Part shown: positions 36,704 through 46,263 of the stretch, one piece after another
Numbering within the stretch: position 1 is the first letter of the stretch
Layout: every line of letters starts with the position of its first letter
DNA from: Deltaproteobacteria bacterium
Lineage (GTDB): Bacteria; Myxococcota_A; Bradymonadia; REDH01
Length of the DNA stretch: 64,000 nt
Reading direction: 5' to 3'
NCBI GenBank assembly: GCA_007693585.1
Contig: REDH01000059.1
Span: 1 to 64,000, forward strand
Program-made: the position numbers and the translations under genes
The notes under the pieces: model-generated
What the model was told of the DNA's origin: nothing
Seen by the model: the letters and a program-made list of their open reading frames with translations, nothing else
The model's database searches: none

Positions 36704-39406
36704 ATGCGGATCGAACGCTGGTCGACCCTTGCAGGGCTGAGCGCAGCCCTGCTCCTTTTTTCCCTGCTTTCGGCGTGCGGCGGTGACGACGGCGCCGACG
36801 GCACGCGGTGCACGATCGAGGAGGCCGACGGCATAGCCACTCTCGTGTGCGATGATGGCACCTCGTTCCCGCTGCCGGCTGCGGGTGAGCCGGGGCCGGC
36901 GGGAGAGCCCGGTGCGCCCGGAGCTCCTGGTGCGCCCGGAGATACTGGTGCCCCAGGTGAGCCCGGAGATACTGGTGCGCCGGGCGAAACGGGGGAGCCC
37001 GGCGAACCCGGTGCGCCAGGTGAGCCCGGTGCGGGTTGTGATGTCGAGGAAGACGAGACCACTGGAGCCGTCCTCGTGACCTGTGGGGACTCCGATCCCG
37101 TGGAGATTCCCGCGGGCGCCTCATGCACGGTCACCGCAAACCTCGATGGCTCGGCCACGATCACCTGTGAGGATGGAACCTCGGTCGACATCGGTCGTCC
37201 AGGCCCGCCGACGGATGAACCAGTGCTCGAGCTGCTCGCGGGTGTGACATCCGTGGGCAGCAACGATGGCCTCGCCACCGAGACCCGCATGGATGGCGCC
37301 CTTCACGCGGCCTTCAGTCCGGACGGCAATTTCCTGTACTTCGTGGACTCCTTCAACGGCACGATCCGGCGGTTCGGTCTGGTGAGTGGCCGCGTCGTCA
37401 CCCTCGCGGGCCGAGCTGGCGAGGAAGGGGTCACCGACGGCCTCGGCAGCGAAGCGCTGTTCGAGAACCCGCGCGGCATCACCATCCACCCGGACGGGTC
37501 CACCCTCTACATCGCCGACGGGTTCAATTGCACCCTGCGGACCCTGGACACCGCGACCCGCGAGGTGCGTACCCTGTTCGGCGTTCCCCGCGAGTGTGGA
37601 TACGTGGACGGGGACTATGAGGAGGCGCGCATGGGGCTCGTGATCGGGATGGCCATGCAGGATGATCGCTACGTCTACCTGGCGCAGCGGGCCAATGGCG
37701 CGAACGCGATCCGGCGCATCGACCTCGAGGAGCAGCGCGTCGAGACCATCGCGGGCAGTGCGGCGCGCGGCCATGCGGATGGTCCGGGCGCCGAAGCCGA
37801 GTTCGCCGGTCCGGGCGGGATCGACTTCGACGAGACCGGGGAGTGGCTCTGGGTGAACGACACCTTCAACAACGTGATTCGTCGCATTTCGCTGACCGAG
37901 GTGGATGGCGATGGCGAACACACGTTCCGCGTGGAGACCGTGGCGGGAACGCCGGGCGCTGGGGGACACGTGGACGGGGATGGTCCGGATGCGCGCCTTG
38001 CGATCAGCCAGGGGCTGACCCGCGGCGTGGACGGATTCTACGTGGCCGGTTTCCACGACACCATTCGCCGCATTGCTCCGGAAGCACCGTTCACCGTCAC
38101 GACCGTGGCCGGCCGCAACGGCCAGAGCGGCAGCGCCGACGGCCACCCGTTCGAGGCGCGATTCGGGGTCGCCTTCGGCATTCACGCGCACCCGGACGGT
38201 GAGCGGATCTACTTCATGGACCGCGGGAACAACAACATCCGGGAGTACAACCTCACGGTCGGCCGTGTGACCACGGTCATGGGGGCCCCTCAGCCCACGG
38301 ACTGGCGAGACGGAGATGGCATGCACGCGCGCTTCCGCACCCCGGCCGGTGTGCTTCCCGATAGCGCCGGACGCTTCGTCTACATCGCCGACCAGTTCAA
38401 CAGCGTGGTCCGGCGGTACGACACCGCGACCCGCACCGTGGAGACCCTCGCCGGTCTTCCCCGAGCGTTTGGCTTCCAGGATGGCACCGCGGACGATGCG
38501 CTCTTCGACGAGCCTTCCGCTCTCGCCCTGAACGCGGACGAGACCGTCCTGTGGATCTCCGACATCGACAACCGCGCCATCCGGGCCCTCGACCTCGAGA
38601 CCCTGGAGGTCACCACGGTCACCGGCGGCCCCGATCGGATCGTCGAGTTCGAGGCTGGGGAGCCGGTCGCCGGCACTGTGATCGAGGGAGCGCTGGCCGA
38701 CGTCCACTGGGGACGGATCACCGGCCTCGCCTTCGATGCGGCGACGAACCGCGTCTTCGCCAGCGACTACAGCCTCGACCTGATCCGCGTCCTCGACCTC
38801 GAGACGGGCACCGTGTCCACCCTCGCGGGCGGTGCCCAGCCCCCGCTGGTGGAGGAGGTCGACGAGGACGGCAACCCCGTCCTGGACGAAGACGGCAACC
38901 CGGTGCTTGTCGTGGCCGACGAGTACGAGGTCGATGGCACCGGCGACGAGGCCATTCTCGACAGCCCCTACGGTCTCGCGCTCAGCGCGGATGGCGGCAC
39001 CCTCTACTTCGCCGACTTCTTCCATCACCTGATCCGCCAGGTGGACACCACGACCGGCGAGGTCACCACGATCGCGGGCGAGTACGGTGTCTCCGGCGCC
39101 TTCGACGACATCGGCCTCGACGCCGCATTCACGCGGCCCCGCAGCGTGGGTCTCAGCGCCGACGGCCAGCGTCTCTTCGTCGTCGACGGCGGCAACCACG
39201 CCGTGCGCCAGATCGACCTCGACACCCGGGAAGTCACCACGGTCGTCGGAGAGCTCGGCATCAGCGGCGGCTTCGGCTTCCGGTTCACCCCCCTCGACAT
39301 CGCCCGGCTGTACTTCCCGGGCAACCTCGCCGTGGACGGGGACGACATCCTGCTCACCGCCCGCAATGTCCTCTACCGGGTGCCCGGCCTCGCCGCCGCA
39401 CCCTGA
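36704..39406 (+). CDS. NHL-repeat lipoprotein with collagen-like stalk
   Basis: 900 residues. Lipoprotein signal (lipobox LSAC, Cys25). Residues 61-111 are 17 consecutive Gly-X-Y triplets (GEP, GAP, GDT types), a collagen-like rod. Two short Cys-containing beta units flank it (IATLVCDDGTS, ATITCEDGTS). From about 180 to the end come around ten NHL-type repeats of about 60-80 residues, each with a pattern like LFxxPxGIxxxPDGxxLYIADxxNxxIRxxDxxTxxVxTLAG. These build one or more beta-propellers on the cell surface. The role is unknown; NHL propellers usually bind proteins or ligands. Own promoter (36599-36637) and terminator (39431-39463). Confidence 0.9.
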   Translation: MRIERWSTLAGLSAALLLFSLLSACGGDDGADGTRCTIEEADGIATLVCDDGTSFPLPAAGEPGPAGEPGAPGAPGAPGDTGAPGEPGDTGAPGETGEPGEPGAPGEPGAGCDVEEDETTGAVLVTCGDSDPVEIPAGASCTVTANLDGSATITCEDGTSVDIGRPGPPTDEPVLELLAGVTSVGSNDGLATETRMDGALHAAFSPDGNFLYFVDSFNGTIRRFGLVSGRVVTLAGRAGEEGVTDGLGSEALFENPRGITIHPDGSTLYIADGFNCTLRTLDTATREVRTLFGVPRECGYVDGDYEEARMGLVIGMAMQDDRYVYLAQRANGANAIRRIDLEEQRVETIAGSAARGHADGPGAEAEFAGPGGIDFDETGEWLWVNDTFNNVIRRISLTEVDGDGEHTFRVETVAGTPGAGGHVDGDGPDARLAISQGLTRGVDGFYVAGFHDTIRRIAPEAPFTVTTVAGRNGQSGSADGHPFEARFGVAFGIHAHPDGERIYFMDRGNNNIREYNLTVGRVTTVMGAPQPTDWRDGDGMHARFRTPAGVLPDSAGRFVYIADQFNSVVRRYDTATRTVETLAGLPRAFGFQDGTADDALFDEPSALALNADETVLWISDIDNRAIRALDLETLEVTTVTGGPDRIVEFEAGEPVAGTVIEGALADVHWGRITGLAFDAATNRVFASDYSLDLIRVLDLETGTVSTLAGGAQPPLVEEVDEDGNPVLDEDGNPVLVVADEYEVDGTGDEAILDSPYGLALSADGGTLYFADFFHHLIRQVDTTTGEVTTIAGEYGVSGAFDDIGLDAAFTRPRSVGLSADGQRLFVVDGGNHAVRQIDLDTREVTTVVGELGISGGFGFRFTPLDIARLYFPGNLAVDGDDILLTARNVLYRVPGLAAAP

Positions 39407-39430
39407 CCAACCGCCCGTGGGAGCGGTTGC

Positions 39431-39463
39431 GCCCGGAGGTGTCCGACCACGGCACCTCCGGGC
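39431..39463 (+). terminator. Strong hairpin terminator after the NHL lipoprotein
   Basis: Perfect 11-bp stem GCCCGGAGGTG (39431-39441)/CACCTCCGGGC (39453-39463) with an 11-base loop, followed by a pyrimidine-rich stretch. A weaker AACCGC/GCGGTT hairpin (39409-39428) precedes it. Confidence 0.6.
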
Positions 39464-39495
39464 ACTTCCATTCTCTCCGATGCCAACGAACCGCC

Positions 39496-40254
39496 ATGTC
39501 CCTTCGCGTTCTGCCTGTACTGCTTCCGAGTTTCGTCCTGGTGCTGGTGTCGTCCTGTGGAGACGATGACGGCATCGACACGGCGCCATCGGACGATCGT
39601 CCGCAGGTCATCGAGTCCAGCAGCGACCCATCCGCCGTGGCACCGACCGACAGCGCCGACCGTCCGGCCTCGTCGGAGGAACCCCGACCGGGCTCGTCGG
39701 CCCATGACGGCTCTGGCCCTGCGCCCACGGACTCGCCGGACCCGTCCGGCCCGGGCGGCTCGAGGCCATCCGACCCCGGGGCATCTGGCCCATCGGACCC
39801 GAGCGACCCAGGCGCGTCCGGGCCGTCCGACCCCGTGCCCCCTGACCCGTCGGAGCCGAGCGACCCGGTGGACTCGAGCGACCCGGTGGACCCGACCGTA
39901 CCCTCGTCCGAACCAGCGCCGGAGCCTGGCGAAGCCGCCATGCCCTGCGACGAGGAACGAAGGTGTGCCGACGACCTGCTCTGCATCCGGCTCGGCACGA
40001 CCCATGACGTCGGCTTCTGTGCGCCCACCTGCAGCGCCCTGCACACACCCTGTGGCTTCTTCGGTTCCGGCGTTCACGCCGAGTGCAGCATCGAGCTGGG
40101 CGATGGACGTCTGGCGTGCGGCTTCATCTGCGAGCTCAACCATGGCGACCACGTCCACAACTACTCGTGCCCGTCGGGTGACTGGGGCCGTCTGCGCTGC
40201 GAGCGTACGCGGCGCGACTTCGGCCATCGGTTCTGTGCGCCGAGCCAGAACTGA
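39496..40254 (+). CDS. Lipoprotein with Ser/Pro/Asp-rich spacer and Cys-rich end
   Basis: 252 residues. Lipobox SSC (Cys21). Residues 22-150 are low complexity, with repeated SDPGASGPSDP-like blocks, a likely extended tether. The last 100 residues contain about 12 cysteines (CDEERRCADDLLCIR, CAPTCSALHTPCGFF, CGFICELNHGDH), resembling a small disulfide-rich domain. No known family. It lies between two larger exported proteins on the same strand and may share their location. Confidence 0.8.
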   Translation: MSLRVLPVLLPSFVLVLVSSCGDDDGIDTAPSDDRPQVIESSSDPSAVAPTDSADRPASSEEPRPGSSAHDGSGPAPTDSPDPSGPGGSRPSDPGASGPSDPSDPGASGPSDPVPPDPSEPSDPVDSSDPVDPTVPSSEPAPEPGEAAMPCDEERRCADDLLCIRLGTTHDVGFCAPTCSALHTPCGFFGSGVHAECSIELGDGRLACGFICELNHGDHVHNYSCPSGDWGRLRCERTRRDFGHRFCAPSQN

Positions 40255-40346
40255 ACGCTCCTCGGACGACGGGGAACCCTCCCCGGTGCCCTGGGTCAGC
40301 CATCGCCGAGGCGGGGCGCGCGATTGGATCCGACCGGAGAAGTGAC

Positions 40347-43300
40347 ATGACTGCGACCTCTCGCGAACGAAGCCTCCGATGTCGCGCCCGTCTGCGGATC
40401 GGGGCCGTGCTTGTTGCGCTTGCCTTGTCCGGCCCGTGGGGGTGCGGCGGCGACGGGGAGTCCTCGCCGTCGTCCTCCCCCACGGTGCCGGCAACGCAGC
40501 CTCAGCCTCCGGACACCACGTCGGGAGAGCCTGCAGACACCTCCACGGACCCCGAGCCCACCGGCCCCGAGCCCACCGGCCCGGAGCCCACTCCATCGGA
40601 ACCCCCACCGGAGTGGACGTTCTCGCTGCCCCTGCAGGACTGGCCCGCCGCGTTTCTCTCCGTCTCCGGGACCGACGCCGATGACGTGTGGGTCGTGGGC
40701 GCCGAGCACGAGGGGCGTCCCGTCGTGCTCCACTGGAATGGAGACGCGTGGGAGCGGCGCGAAGCCCCATCGGAGCACACGCTCTGGTGGGTCCACGCCC
40801 TCGACCGCGAGCTCGTCTTCTTTGCCGGAGAGCACGGCCAGGTGCTTCGCTGGGCGGCGGGCGAATTCGAGCGCATGGACACCCCGTCGCTGGCGCGACA
40901 GACCGTCTTCGGCATCTGGGCCCGCGCACCGGATGATGTCTACGCCGTCGGCGGTGTGGGGAGCCGAAGTGGCTTCATCTGGCACCACGACGGCCACGCC
41001 TGGACGTCCCTCGACCTGCCGGGCGCGTCGCTGCCCCGACTGTGGCACGGAGCAACGCCCGCCCTGTTCAAGGTCTGGGGCGATGAACGGGACACCTTCT
41101 TCGTGGGGGGGCTCGGACAGGTGCTGCGCCGTCGCGGAGACGGTCCCGTGGAGCTTGTCCGGGCCGAGGGCGAAGACACCCTCTTCACCGTAGCCGGCCG
41201 CGCGGATGGCTCCGAAGTCCTCGCTGTCGGGGGAACGCTCTCCGCGCGTGTGGACCGCCTCGTGGGCGAAGGGGTGGACTCCGAGGTGCTGGAGGCGTTC
41301 CCGCTTCTGCAGGGCATCGCCTTCGCACCGGACGGGACGCCGTGGGCCTCCGGCGCGTTCGGCACACTCCTGCGCCGCATCGAAGGGGTGTGGGAGAACG
41401 TGAACACGGGTCTGGACGTCCCGGGTGAATCCCTCCACGCGGTCTGGATCGACCCCTCCGGCAACGTGTGGAGCGTCGGGGGCAATGTCATCTCGGCTGC
41501 GCTCGACGAGGGGGTGCTCCTCCACGGCGCCCGCTCCGACGGGTCATCGGTCCCCGCGTTGCTGCCCGCACCGGAACCGGCGCCCGAGGACACCACCTGC
41601 AACGACCCCCCGCCGGACCTCTCCAACTGGTCCATCGCCCGCGTCTGGAACGAGCAGACTCTGGGCGCCATCCGCCGTGCCCTCCCCGAACCGACCGTCC
41701 ACGCCCGGAACCTCTACCACGTGTCTCTCGCGCTGCACGACGCCTGGGCGGTCTTCGCGGCCGGAGAAGCAGGGCTCGTGCACGCCGAAAGCGCCCGTGC
41801 CCCGGATGACGGCGCGCGCACCGCCGCCATGAGCCACGCTGCCTTCCGTCTGCTGATGCACCGCTACGCCCACCGAACCGGGGGCCCCGTCTCCGTGGAC
41901 TGCTTTCGCCGCGCCATGGTCCTCCTGGACCTCGACCCCGACGACGACGACCTCGAAGGCCCATCCCCCGCCGCGCTCGGCAACCGCATCGGCCAGGCCG
42001 TCATCGACGCCTTCGCGCAGGACGGCAGCCACGAGCACCTCGACTACACCGACCCCGACTACCGCTACGGCAACCCCGCCCTCGTCGTCGACGATCCCGG
42101 GATCGACGTGGACGACATCGATACCTGGCAGCCGCTCGACCTGGCCGTCGCCGTGACCCAGAACGGCATCCCCGAGGACAGCGGCCCCCAGGCGTACATC
42201 GGACCGCACTGGGGTCAGGTCGTGCCTTTCGCGATTCGCCGCCCCGCCCCCGGAGTGCCCTACTTCGATGGCGGATCCCGCCCGTCGGTCCACGACGAGG
42301 AGATGGGGGAGTGGGTCGAGCAGGTCATCCGCCAGACCGCCTGGCTCGACATCGGTGACGGCGTCACGATGGACATCGCTCCGGGAGCCTACGGCAACAA
42401 CAGCCTCGGTGCCGACGACGGCACGGGACATCCGGTCAACCCGGCCACCGGCGAACCCTACGATCCGCAGGTGGTCCTGCGCGGGGACTTCGGCCGCGTG
42501 CTCGCGGAGTTCTGGGCGGACGGACCCGACTCGGAGACGCCGCCCGGCCACTGGAACGTGATGGCCCACGCCGCGTTCGATCACGCCGAATTCGAGCACC
42601 GCTGGATGGGCGAGGGGCCCCTCCTCGAACGTCTCGAATGGGACGTCCGCGCCCTCCTCGCCCTCAACGGCGCCCTGCATGACGCCGCCATCGTCGCCTG
42701 GGAGGTCAAGCGCGACTACGAGAGCGCCCGACCCGTCAGCCTCATCCGCTGGATGGCCGAGCAGGGCCAGCGCACCGAGCCCGCCGCCGCAGACTTCGAC
42801 CCGCGAGGTCTTCCCCTTGTTGCCGGACTCATCGAGCGGATCACCGACGAGAGCAGCGCCGCCGGCGAACGCCATGCCCACCTCGCGCCCCACGTCGGTG
42901 AGCTCGCCCTCTGGAGCTGGCCGGGTGACCCGGGTGACCCCCACCGCCAGCGGTCCGCGTTCCGGTGGATCCGCGCCGCCGACTGGATGCCCTACCAGCC
43001 CCGCACCTTCGTGACTCCGGCCTTTCCCGGATTCGTGTCCGGGCACAGCACCTTCAGCCGGGCCGCCGCGGACGTGCTCACCGCCCTCACCGGGTCGGCC
43101 TTCGTCCCGGGAGGACTGGGCGAGTTCGTCGCCCGGCAGAACGAATACCTCGAGTTCGAGCGCGGCCCGTCCACCGACGTGCGCCTCCAGTGGGCCACCT
43201 GGCAGGACGCTGCCGACCAGGCCGGACAGAGCAGGATCTGGGGCGGCATCCACGTCGTCCCCGATGACTTCGTCGGTCGGGAGATGGGCGCAGGGATCGC

Positions 43301-43859
43301 CGCGCGGGCCATCGCGTGGGCAGAAGCACGCTGGGGCGGAGACGGGGAACGCCCGGGCGTCCCCACGGGCACCCCGGAAGACATCCCCCCGGGCAGCGAT
43401 CCGCCACCGAGCGACGCCTTCCCCGCGCCGATCGGGGAAGGGCCCGATGGGGATGACGGCCTCGAGGTGGGGACCGGGCGCAGCGGGTTCGAGACCCTTC
43501 GCCATGGCGATCCTCTCCGCTGGGAAGCCGGCATCCAGGGTGGGCATCACGTCTGGGTCTCCGCACGACTCGCCGCAGGTCTCGTCGAGAACCTCGACGA
43601 CGACACCCGCCGCGAGATCCGCACCCGGTTGGTTCTCACCCGCGCGTCCGGGGACGTGCTCGGCGATCTCGTGCGCCTCGGGGGCTATCGCGAGACGGAC
43701 GACGGCTGGGATCAGTGGGGGAACTTCGTGATCCTTCGGCCGGGCATTCGTCCCGGACGCCTCGACGATGAGCCGCTCCGCCTCGACGCCACGGTCGAGG
43801 TGCCGGGACACGGCACGCTGGAGAGTGTGGTGTGGGTTCGCTCCGCCTGTTGCGATTGA
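40347..43859 (+). CDS. Propeller-vanadium haloperoxidase-type lipoprotein
   Basis: 1170 residues. The N-terminus is exported: hydrophobic ALALSGPWGC (Cys33, an imperfect lipobox) and a Pro/Thr/Glu tether to 90. Residues 95-400 have repeated beta blades (DDVWVVGAEHEG, DDVYAVGGVG, GSEVLAVGG, GNVWSVGG), propeller-like. Residues 415-1000 match PAP2-type vanadium haloperoxidases with the whole vanadate site: KX6RP at Lys788-Arg795-Pro796, VSGH at 897-900 (His900), and SRX5H at Ser962-Arg963-His969 followed by Asp. The spacing between the first two motifs is longer than usual. The last 140 residues are another beta domain. By family it would oxidise halides with H2O2 or act as a phosphatase; halide preference is not visible. 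An FAD oxidoreductase gene follows. Confidence 0.85.
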   Translation: MTATSRERSLRCRARLRIGAVLVALALSGPWGCGGDGESSPSSSPTVPATQPQPPDTTSGEPADTSTDPEPTGPEPTGPEPTPSEPPPEWTFSLPLQDWPAAFLSVSGTDADDVWVVGAEHEGRPVVLHWNGDAWERREAPSEHTLWWVHALDRELVFFAGEHGQVLRWAAGEFERMDTPSLARQTVFGIWARAPDDVYAVGGVGSRSGFIWHHDGHAWTSLDLPGASLPRLWHGATPALFKVWGDERDTFFVGGLGQVLRRRGDGPVELVRAEGEDTLFTVAGRADGSEVLAVGGTLSARVDRLVGEGVDSEVLEAFPLLQGIAFAPDGTPWASGAFGTLLRRIEGVWENVNTGLDVPGESLHAVWIDPSGNVWSVGGNVISAALDEGVLLHGARSDGSSVPALLPAPEPAPEDTTCNDPPPDLSNWSIARVWNEQTLGAIRRALPEPTVHARNLYHVSLALHDAWAVFAAGEAGLVHAESARAPDDGARTAAMSHAAFRLLMHRYAHRTGGPVSVDCFRRAMVLLDLDPDDDDLEGPSPAALGNRIGQAVIDAFAQDGSHEHLDYTDPDYRYGNPALVVDDPGIDVDDIDTWQPLDLAVAVTQNGIPEDSGPQAYIGPHWGQVVPFAIRRPAPGVPYFDGGSRPSVHDEEMGEWVEQVIRQTAWLDIGDGVTMDIAPGAYGNNSLGADDGTGHPVNPATGEPYDPQVVLRGDFGRVLAEFWADGPDSETPPGHWNVMAHAAFDHAEFEHRWMGEGPLLERLEWDVRALLALNGALHDAAIVAWEVKRDYESARPVSLIRWMAEQGQRTEPAAADFDPRGLPLVAGLIERITDESSAAGERHAHLAPHVGELALWSWPGDPGDPHRQRSAFRWIRAADWMPYQPRTFVTPAFPGFVSGHSTFSRAAADVLTALTGSAFVPGGLGEFVARQNEYLEFERGPSTDVRLQWATWQDAADQAGQSRIWGGIHVVPDDFVGREMGAGIAARAIAWAEARWGGDGERPGVPTGTPEDIPPGSDPPPSDAFPAPIGEGPDGDDGLEVGTGRSGFETLRHGDPLRWEAGIQGGHHVWVSARLAAGLVENLDDDTRREIRTRLVLTRASGDVLGDLVRLGGYRETDDGWDQWGNFVILRPGIRPGRLDDEPLRLDATVEVPGHGTLESVVWVRSACCD

Positions 43860-43878
43860 GTCCAGGAGCGAGTAACTT
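43850..43878 (+). promoter_or_regulatory. Candidate promoter of the FAD oxidoreductase
   Basis: TTGCGA (43850-43855), spacer 17, TAACTT (43873-43878). The -35 lies in the last codons of the haloperoxidase gene; the ATG is about 88 bases downstream. Confidence 0.4.
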
Positions 43879-43966
43879 GCAACAGAAGGTGGCTGGCATC
43901 TTCGCGGGCGACCTCATCACGGTCGTTCCGCGGAGTGCGTGACCGTTTCCGGCGAGGCTCCATCTC

Positions 43967-45169
43967 ATGCTCGACTGGCTGATCATCGGCGGGGGAATTC
44001 ACGGCGTGCACGTGGCGGCCTCGCTGCGCGGCCGTGCGGGCGTGGACGGGCGACGGCTCCGGATCGTCGACCCGGGTGCGCAACTCCTCGACCGCTGGCG
44101 TGCGTGCACTGGCGTGACGGGCATGACCCATCTCCGTTCGCCGGCGGTGCACCATCTGGCGCTCGAGCCGATGTCGCTCCACCAGTACGCCGGCCAGCGC
44201 CGACACCGGGCGCCGGGTGTGTTCGCCCCGCCGTACGATCGGCCTTCCCTCGCGCTCTTCAACGCGCACTGCGACGCGGTCATCGAGGAGCACGGTCTCG
44301 CGGCCGGTCATGTCCGAGCCCGGGCGACCTCCGTCGATCGCGTTCCGGACGGGTGGACTGTCCACCTCGACGGTGGGGCGAAGCTGGACACCCGGCAGCT
44401 CGTGCTGGCCATGGGCAGCGCCGAGGCGCCGGCGATGCCCGCCTGGTCGCTCGCAGCGGGTGAGGCCGTACGGCATGTCTTCGACCCTGCGTTGATGTGG
44501 CCGTCGTCCGCGCCGCCGTTGCGGATCGCCGTGGTGGGCGGGGGCATCACCGCCTGCCAGGTGGCCTTGCGGCTTGCCGGCGAGGGGCACGCGGTACACC
44601 TGCTGTGCCGTCATGCGTTGCGCGAGCACCAGTTCGACAGTGATCCGGGCTGGCTCGGTCCGAAGTACATGGCGGCGTTCGAGCGGGAGCGGGACTGGGG
44701 GGCGCGCAGGCGGATGATCGCCCGCGCTCGTCATCGGGGTTCCGTGCCTCCGGACGTGCATGCGGCCATCCGTCGGGCCCGCGAGGGTGGACGCCTGCGC
44801 ATCCACGAGTCCGGGGTGGTCGGATGCGTCACGACTTTGGCGGGAGAGGTGCGGCTGCGGACCGACGAAGGGGAGTTCCCGACGGGGTTGGATCGGGTGC
44901 TGCTCGCGACCGGGTTCGCGACCGAGCGGCCGGGCGGAGACCTGGTGGACCGGTTGGTGGAGGAGGAGCGCCTCGCGGTGGCGCCCTGTGGCTATCCGGT
45001 GGTGGATGGCAGCCTGCAGTGGGCCTCGGGGCTGTTCGTGACGGGTCCGCTTGCGGAGCTGGAGCTGGGGCCCTCGTCTCGCAACATTGCGGGGGCGCGT
45101 CGTGCGGGGGAGCGCCTTGTGGCGCGCGTTCGGTCGGCCGGCGTGTCGGAGGGTCGCTGGGCGAGCTGA
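43967..45169 (+). CDS. FAD/NAD(P)-dependent oxidoreductase (flavin monooxygenase-like)
   Basis: 400 residues with two dinucleotide-binding sites: FAD motif IIGGGIHGVHVA at residues 6-17, and a second VVGGGITACQVA near 190-200 for NAD(P)H. An ATGF motif (LLATGFATE) near 310 closes the fold, as in single-component flavin-dependent monooxygenases and ornithine hydroxylase (SidA/PvdA) relatives. The substrate is unknown. It may reduce or oxygenate a product of the adjacent haloperoxidase, but only gene order suggests it. Convergent with korB, 77 bp between stops. Confidence 0.85.
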   Translation: MLDWLIIGGGIHGVHVAASLRGRAGVDGRRLRIVDPGAQLLDRWRACTGVTGMTHLRSPAVHHLALEPMSLHQYAGQRRHRAPGVFAPPYDRPSLALFNAHCDAVIEEHGLAAGHVRARATSVDRVPDGWTVHLDGGAKLDTRQLVLAMGSAEAPAMPAWSLAAGEAVRHVFDPALMWPSSAPPLRIAVVGGGITACQVALRLAGEGHAVHLLCRHALREHQFDSDPGWLGPKYMAAFERERDWGARRRMIARARHRGSVPPDVHAAIRRAREGGRLRIHESGVVGCVTTLAGEVRLRTDEGEFPTGLDRVLLATGFATERPGGDLVDRLVEEERLAVAPCGYPVVDGSLQWASGLFVTGPLAELELGPSSRNIAGARRAGERLVARVRSAGVSEGRWAS

Positions 45170-45246
45170 GCGATCGGCGATGCTGGTCGCGGTTCGGAGC
45201 GCCTCGGGCGAGGGAGACGCCGGTGGGGCGGTCCTGCGGCGGCGCT

Positions 45247-46263
45247 CTACACCGTCCAGGTGTCGGTGCCGGTGAGCAGGGCCTGGAGGTCACCGGGGCC
45301 CTGTCGTTCGATGGCGCTCTCGACCTGGGCGTGGAGGAGCTCGTCCCAGACGGGGGCGTCGACGGCGCGCAGGACGCCGATGGCGGAGACGGGGTGGTCC
45401 GGGTCGTCCTCGAGCTCGGTGAGGGCGTGGAGGTAGGCGAGGGGTCCGTGCTCGTCATGGCGGACGATGCGATCGTCGCCGACGTCCGCGGACTTCACGA
45501 CCCTGAGCTGGAAGCCTTCGTGGACGACGGCGTACTCGTGTTCGCGGCCGAAGACGAGGGGTTCGCCGTGGGCGAGGGGGAGGACGTGGTGGGCCTTGGT
45601 GTCCTTCTCGGTGAAGAGCTGGAAGGCGCCGTCGTTGAAGATGTTGCAGTTCTGGTAGAGCTCGACGAAGGCGCTTCCGCGGTGTTTGGCGGCGCGGTGG
45701 AAGACCTCGACCATGTGCTTCGGTTCGCGGTCGATGGAGCGGGCGATGAAGGTGGCGCCGCAGCCGAGGGCGAAGCGGATGGGGTGGACGGGGGGGTCGA
45801 TGGAGCCGGAGGGGGTGGAGCGGGTTTTCTTTCCGAGCTCGGAGGTGGGGGAGTACTGGCCCTTGGTGAGTCCGTAGATGCGGTTGTTGAACAGGAGGAT
45901 GCGCAGGTCGACGTTCCTGCGCAGGGTGTGCATGAGGTGGTTTCCGCCGATGGAGAGGGCGTCGCCGTCGCCGGTGACGACCCAGACGTGGAGGTCGGGT
46001 TGTGCGGCCTTGAGTCCGGTGGCGACGGGGAAGGGGCGTCCGTGGATGGTGTGGAAGCCGTAGGTGTTCATGTAGTATGGGAATCGGCTGGAGCAGCCGA
46101 TGCCGGAGACGATGGCGAACTTCTCGCGGGGGATGCCGAGTTCGGGGAAGGTCTTCTGGATGGCGGCGAGGATGGAGTAGTCGCCGCAGCCGGGGCACCA
46201 GCGGACGTCCTGGTCGGTCTGGAAGTCCTTTCGGGTGAGGGCGGGTGGGGTTGCGGCGCTCAT
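45247..46263 (-). CDS. korB: 2-oxoacid:ferredoxin oxidoreductase beta subunit
   Basis: 338 residues. Binds thiamine diphosphate and one [4Fe-4S] cluster; with the alpha subunit it oxidatively decarboxylates a 2-oxoacid (probably 2-oxoglutarate) to acyl-CoA and reduces ferredoxin. Visible: WCPGCGDYS and GIGCSSR for the cluster, the ThDP/Mg site GDGDALSIGGNH with NNRIYGLTKGQ, and QNCNIF as the fourth cysteine region. The start overlaps the alpha subunit stop by 4 bp (ATGA). Length is at the long end for KorB, with an extra C-terminal tail. Confidence 0.94.
   Translation of the reverse strand: MSAATPPALTRKDFQTDQDVRWCPGCGDYSILAAIQKTFPELGIPREKFAIVSGIGCSSRFPYYMNTYGFHTIHGRPFPVATGLKAAQPDLHVWVVTGDGDALSIGGNHLMHTLRRNVDLRILLFNNRIYGLTKGQYSPTSELGKKTRSTPSGSIDPPVHPIRFALGCGATFIARSIDREPKHMVEVFHRAAKHRGSAFVELYQNCNIFNDGAFQLFTEKDTKAHHVLPLAHGEPLVFGREHEYAVVHEGFQLRVVKSADVGDDRIVRHDEHGPLAYLHALTELEDDPDHPVSAIGVLRAVDAPVWDELLHAQVESAIERQGPGDLQALLTGTDTWTV

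Noticed and set aside
36854-37040. Repetitive GC-rich DNA suggestive of a CRISPR or satellite
   Set aside because: The repeat has a strict 9/3-base period encoding Gly-X-Y triplets within an open reading frame.
43480-43505. tRNA T-arm-like GGTTCGA sequence
   Set aside because: Lies in the haloperoxidase coding frame and no acceptor, D or anticodon stems can be built around it.
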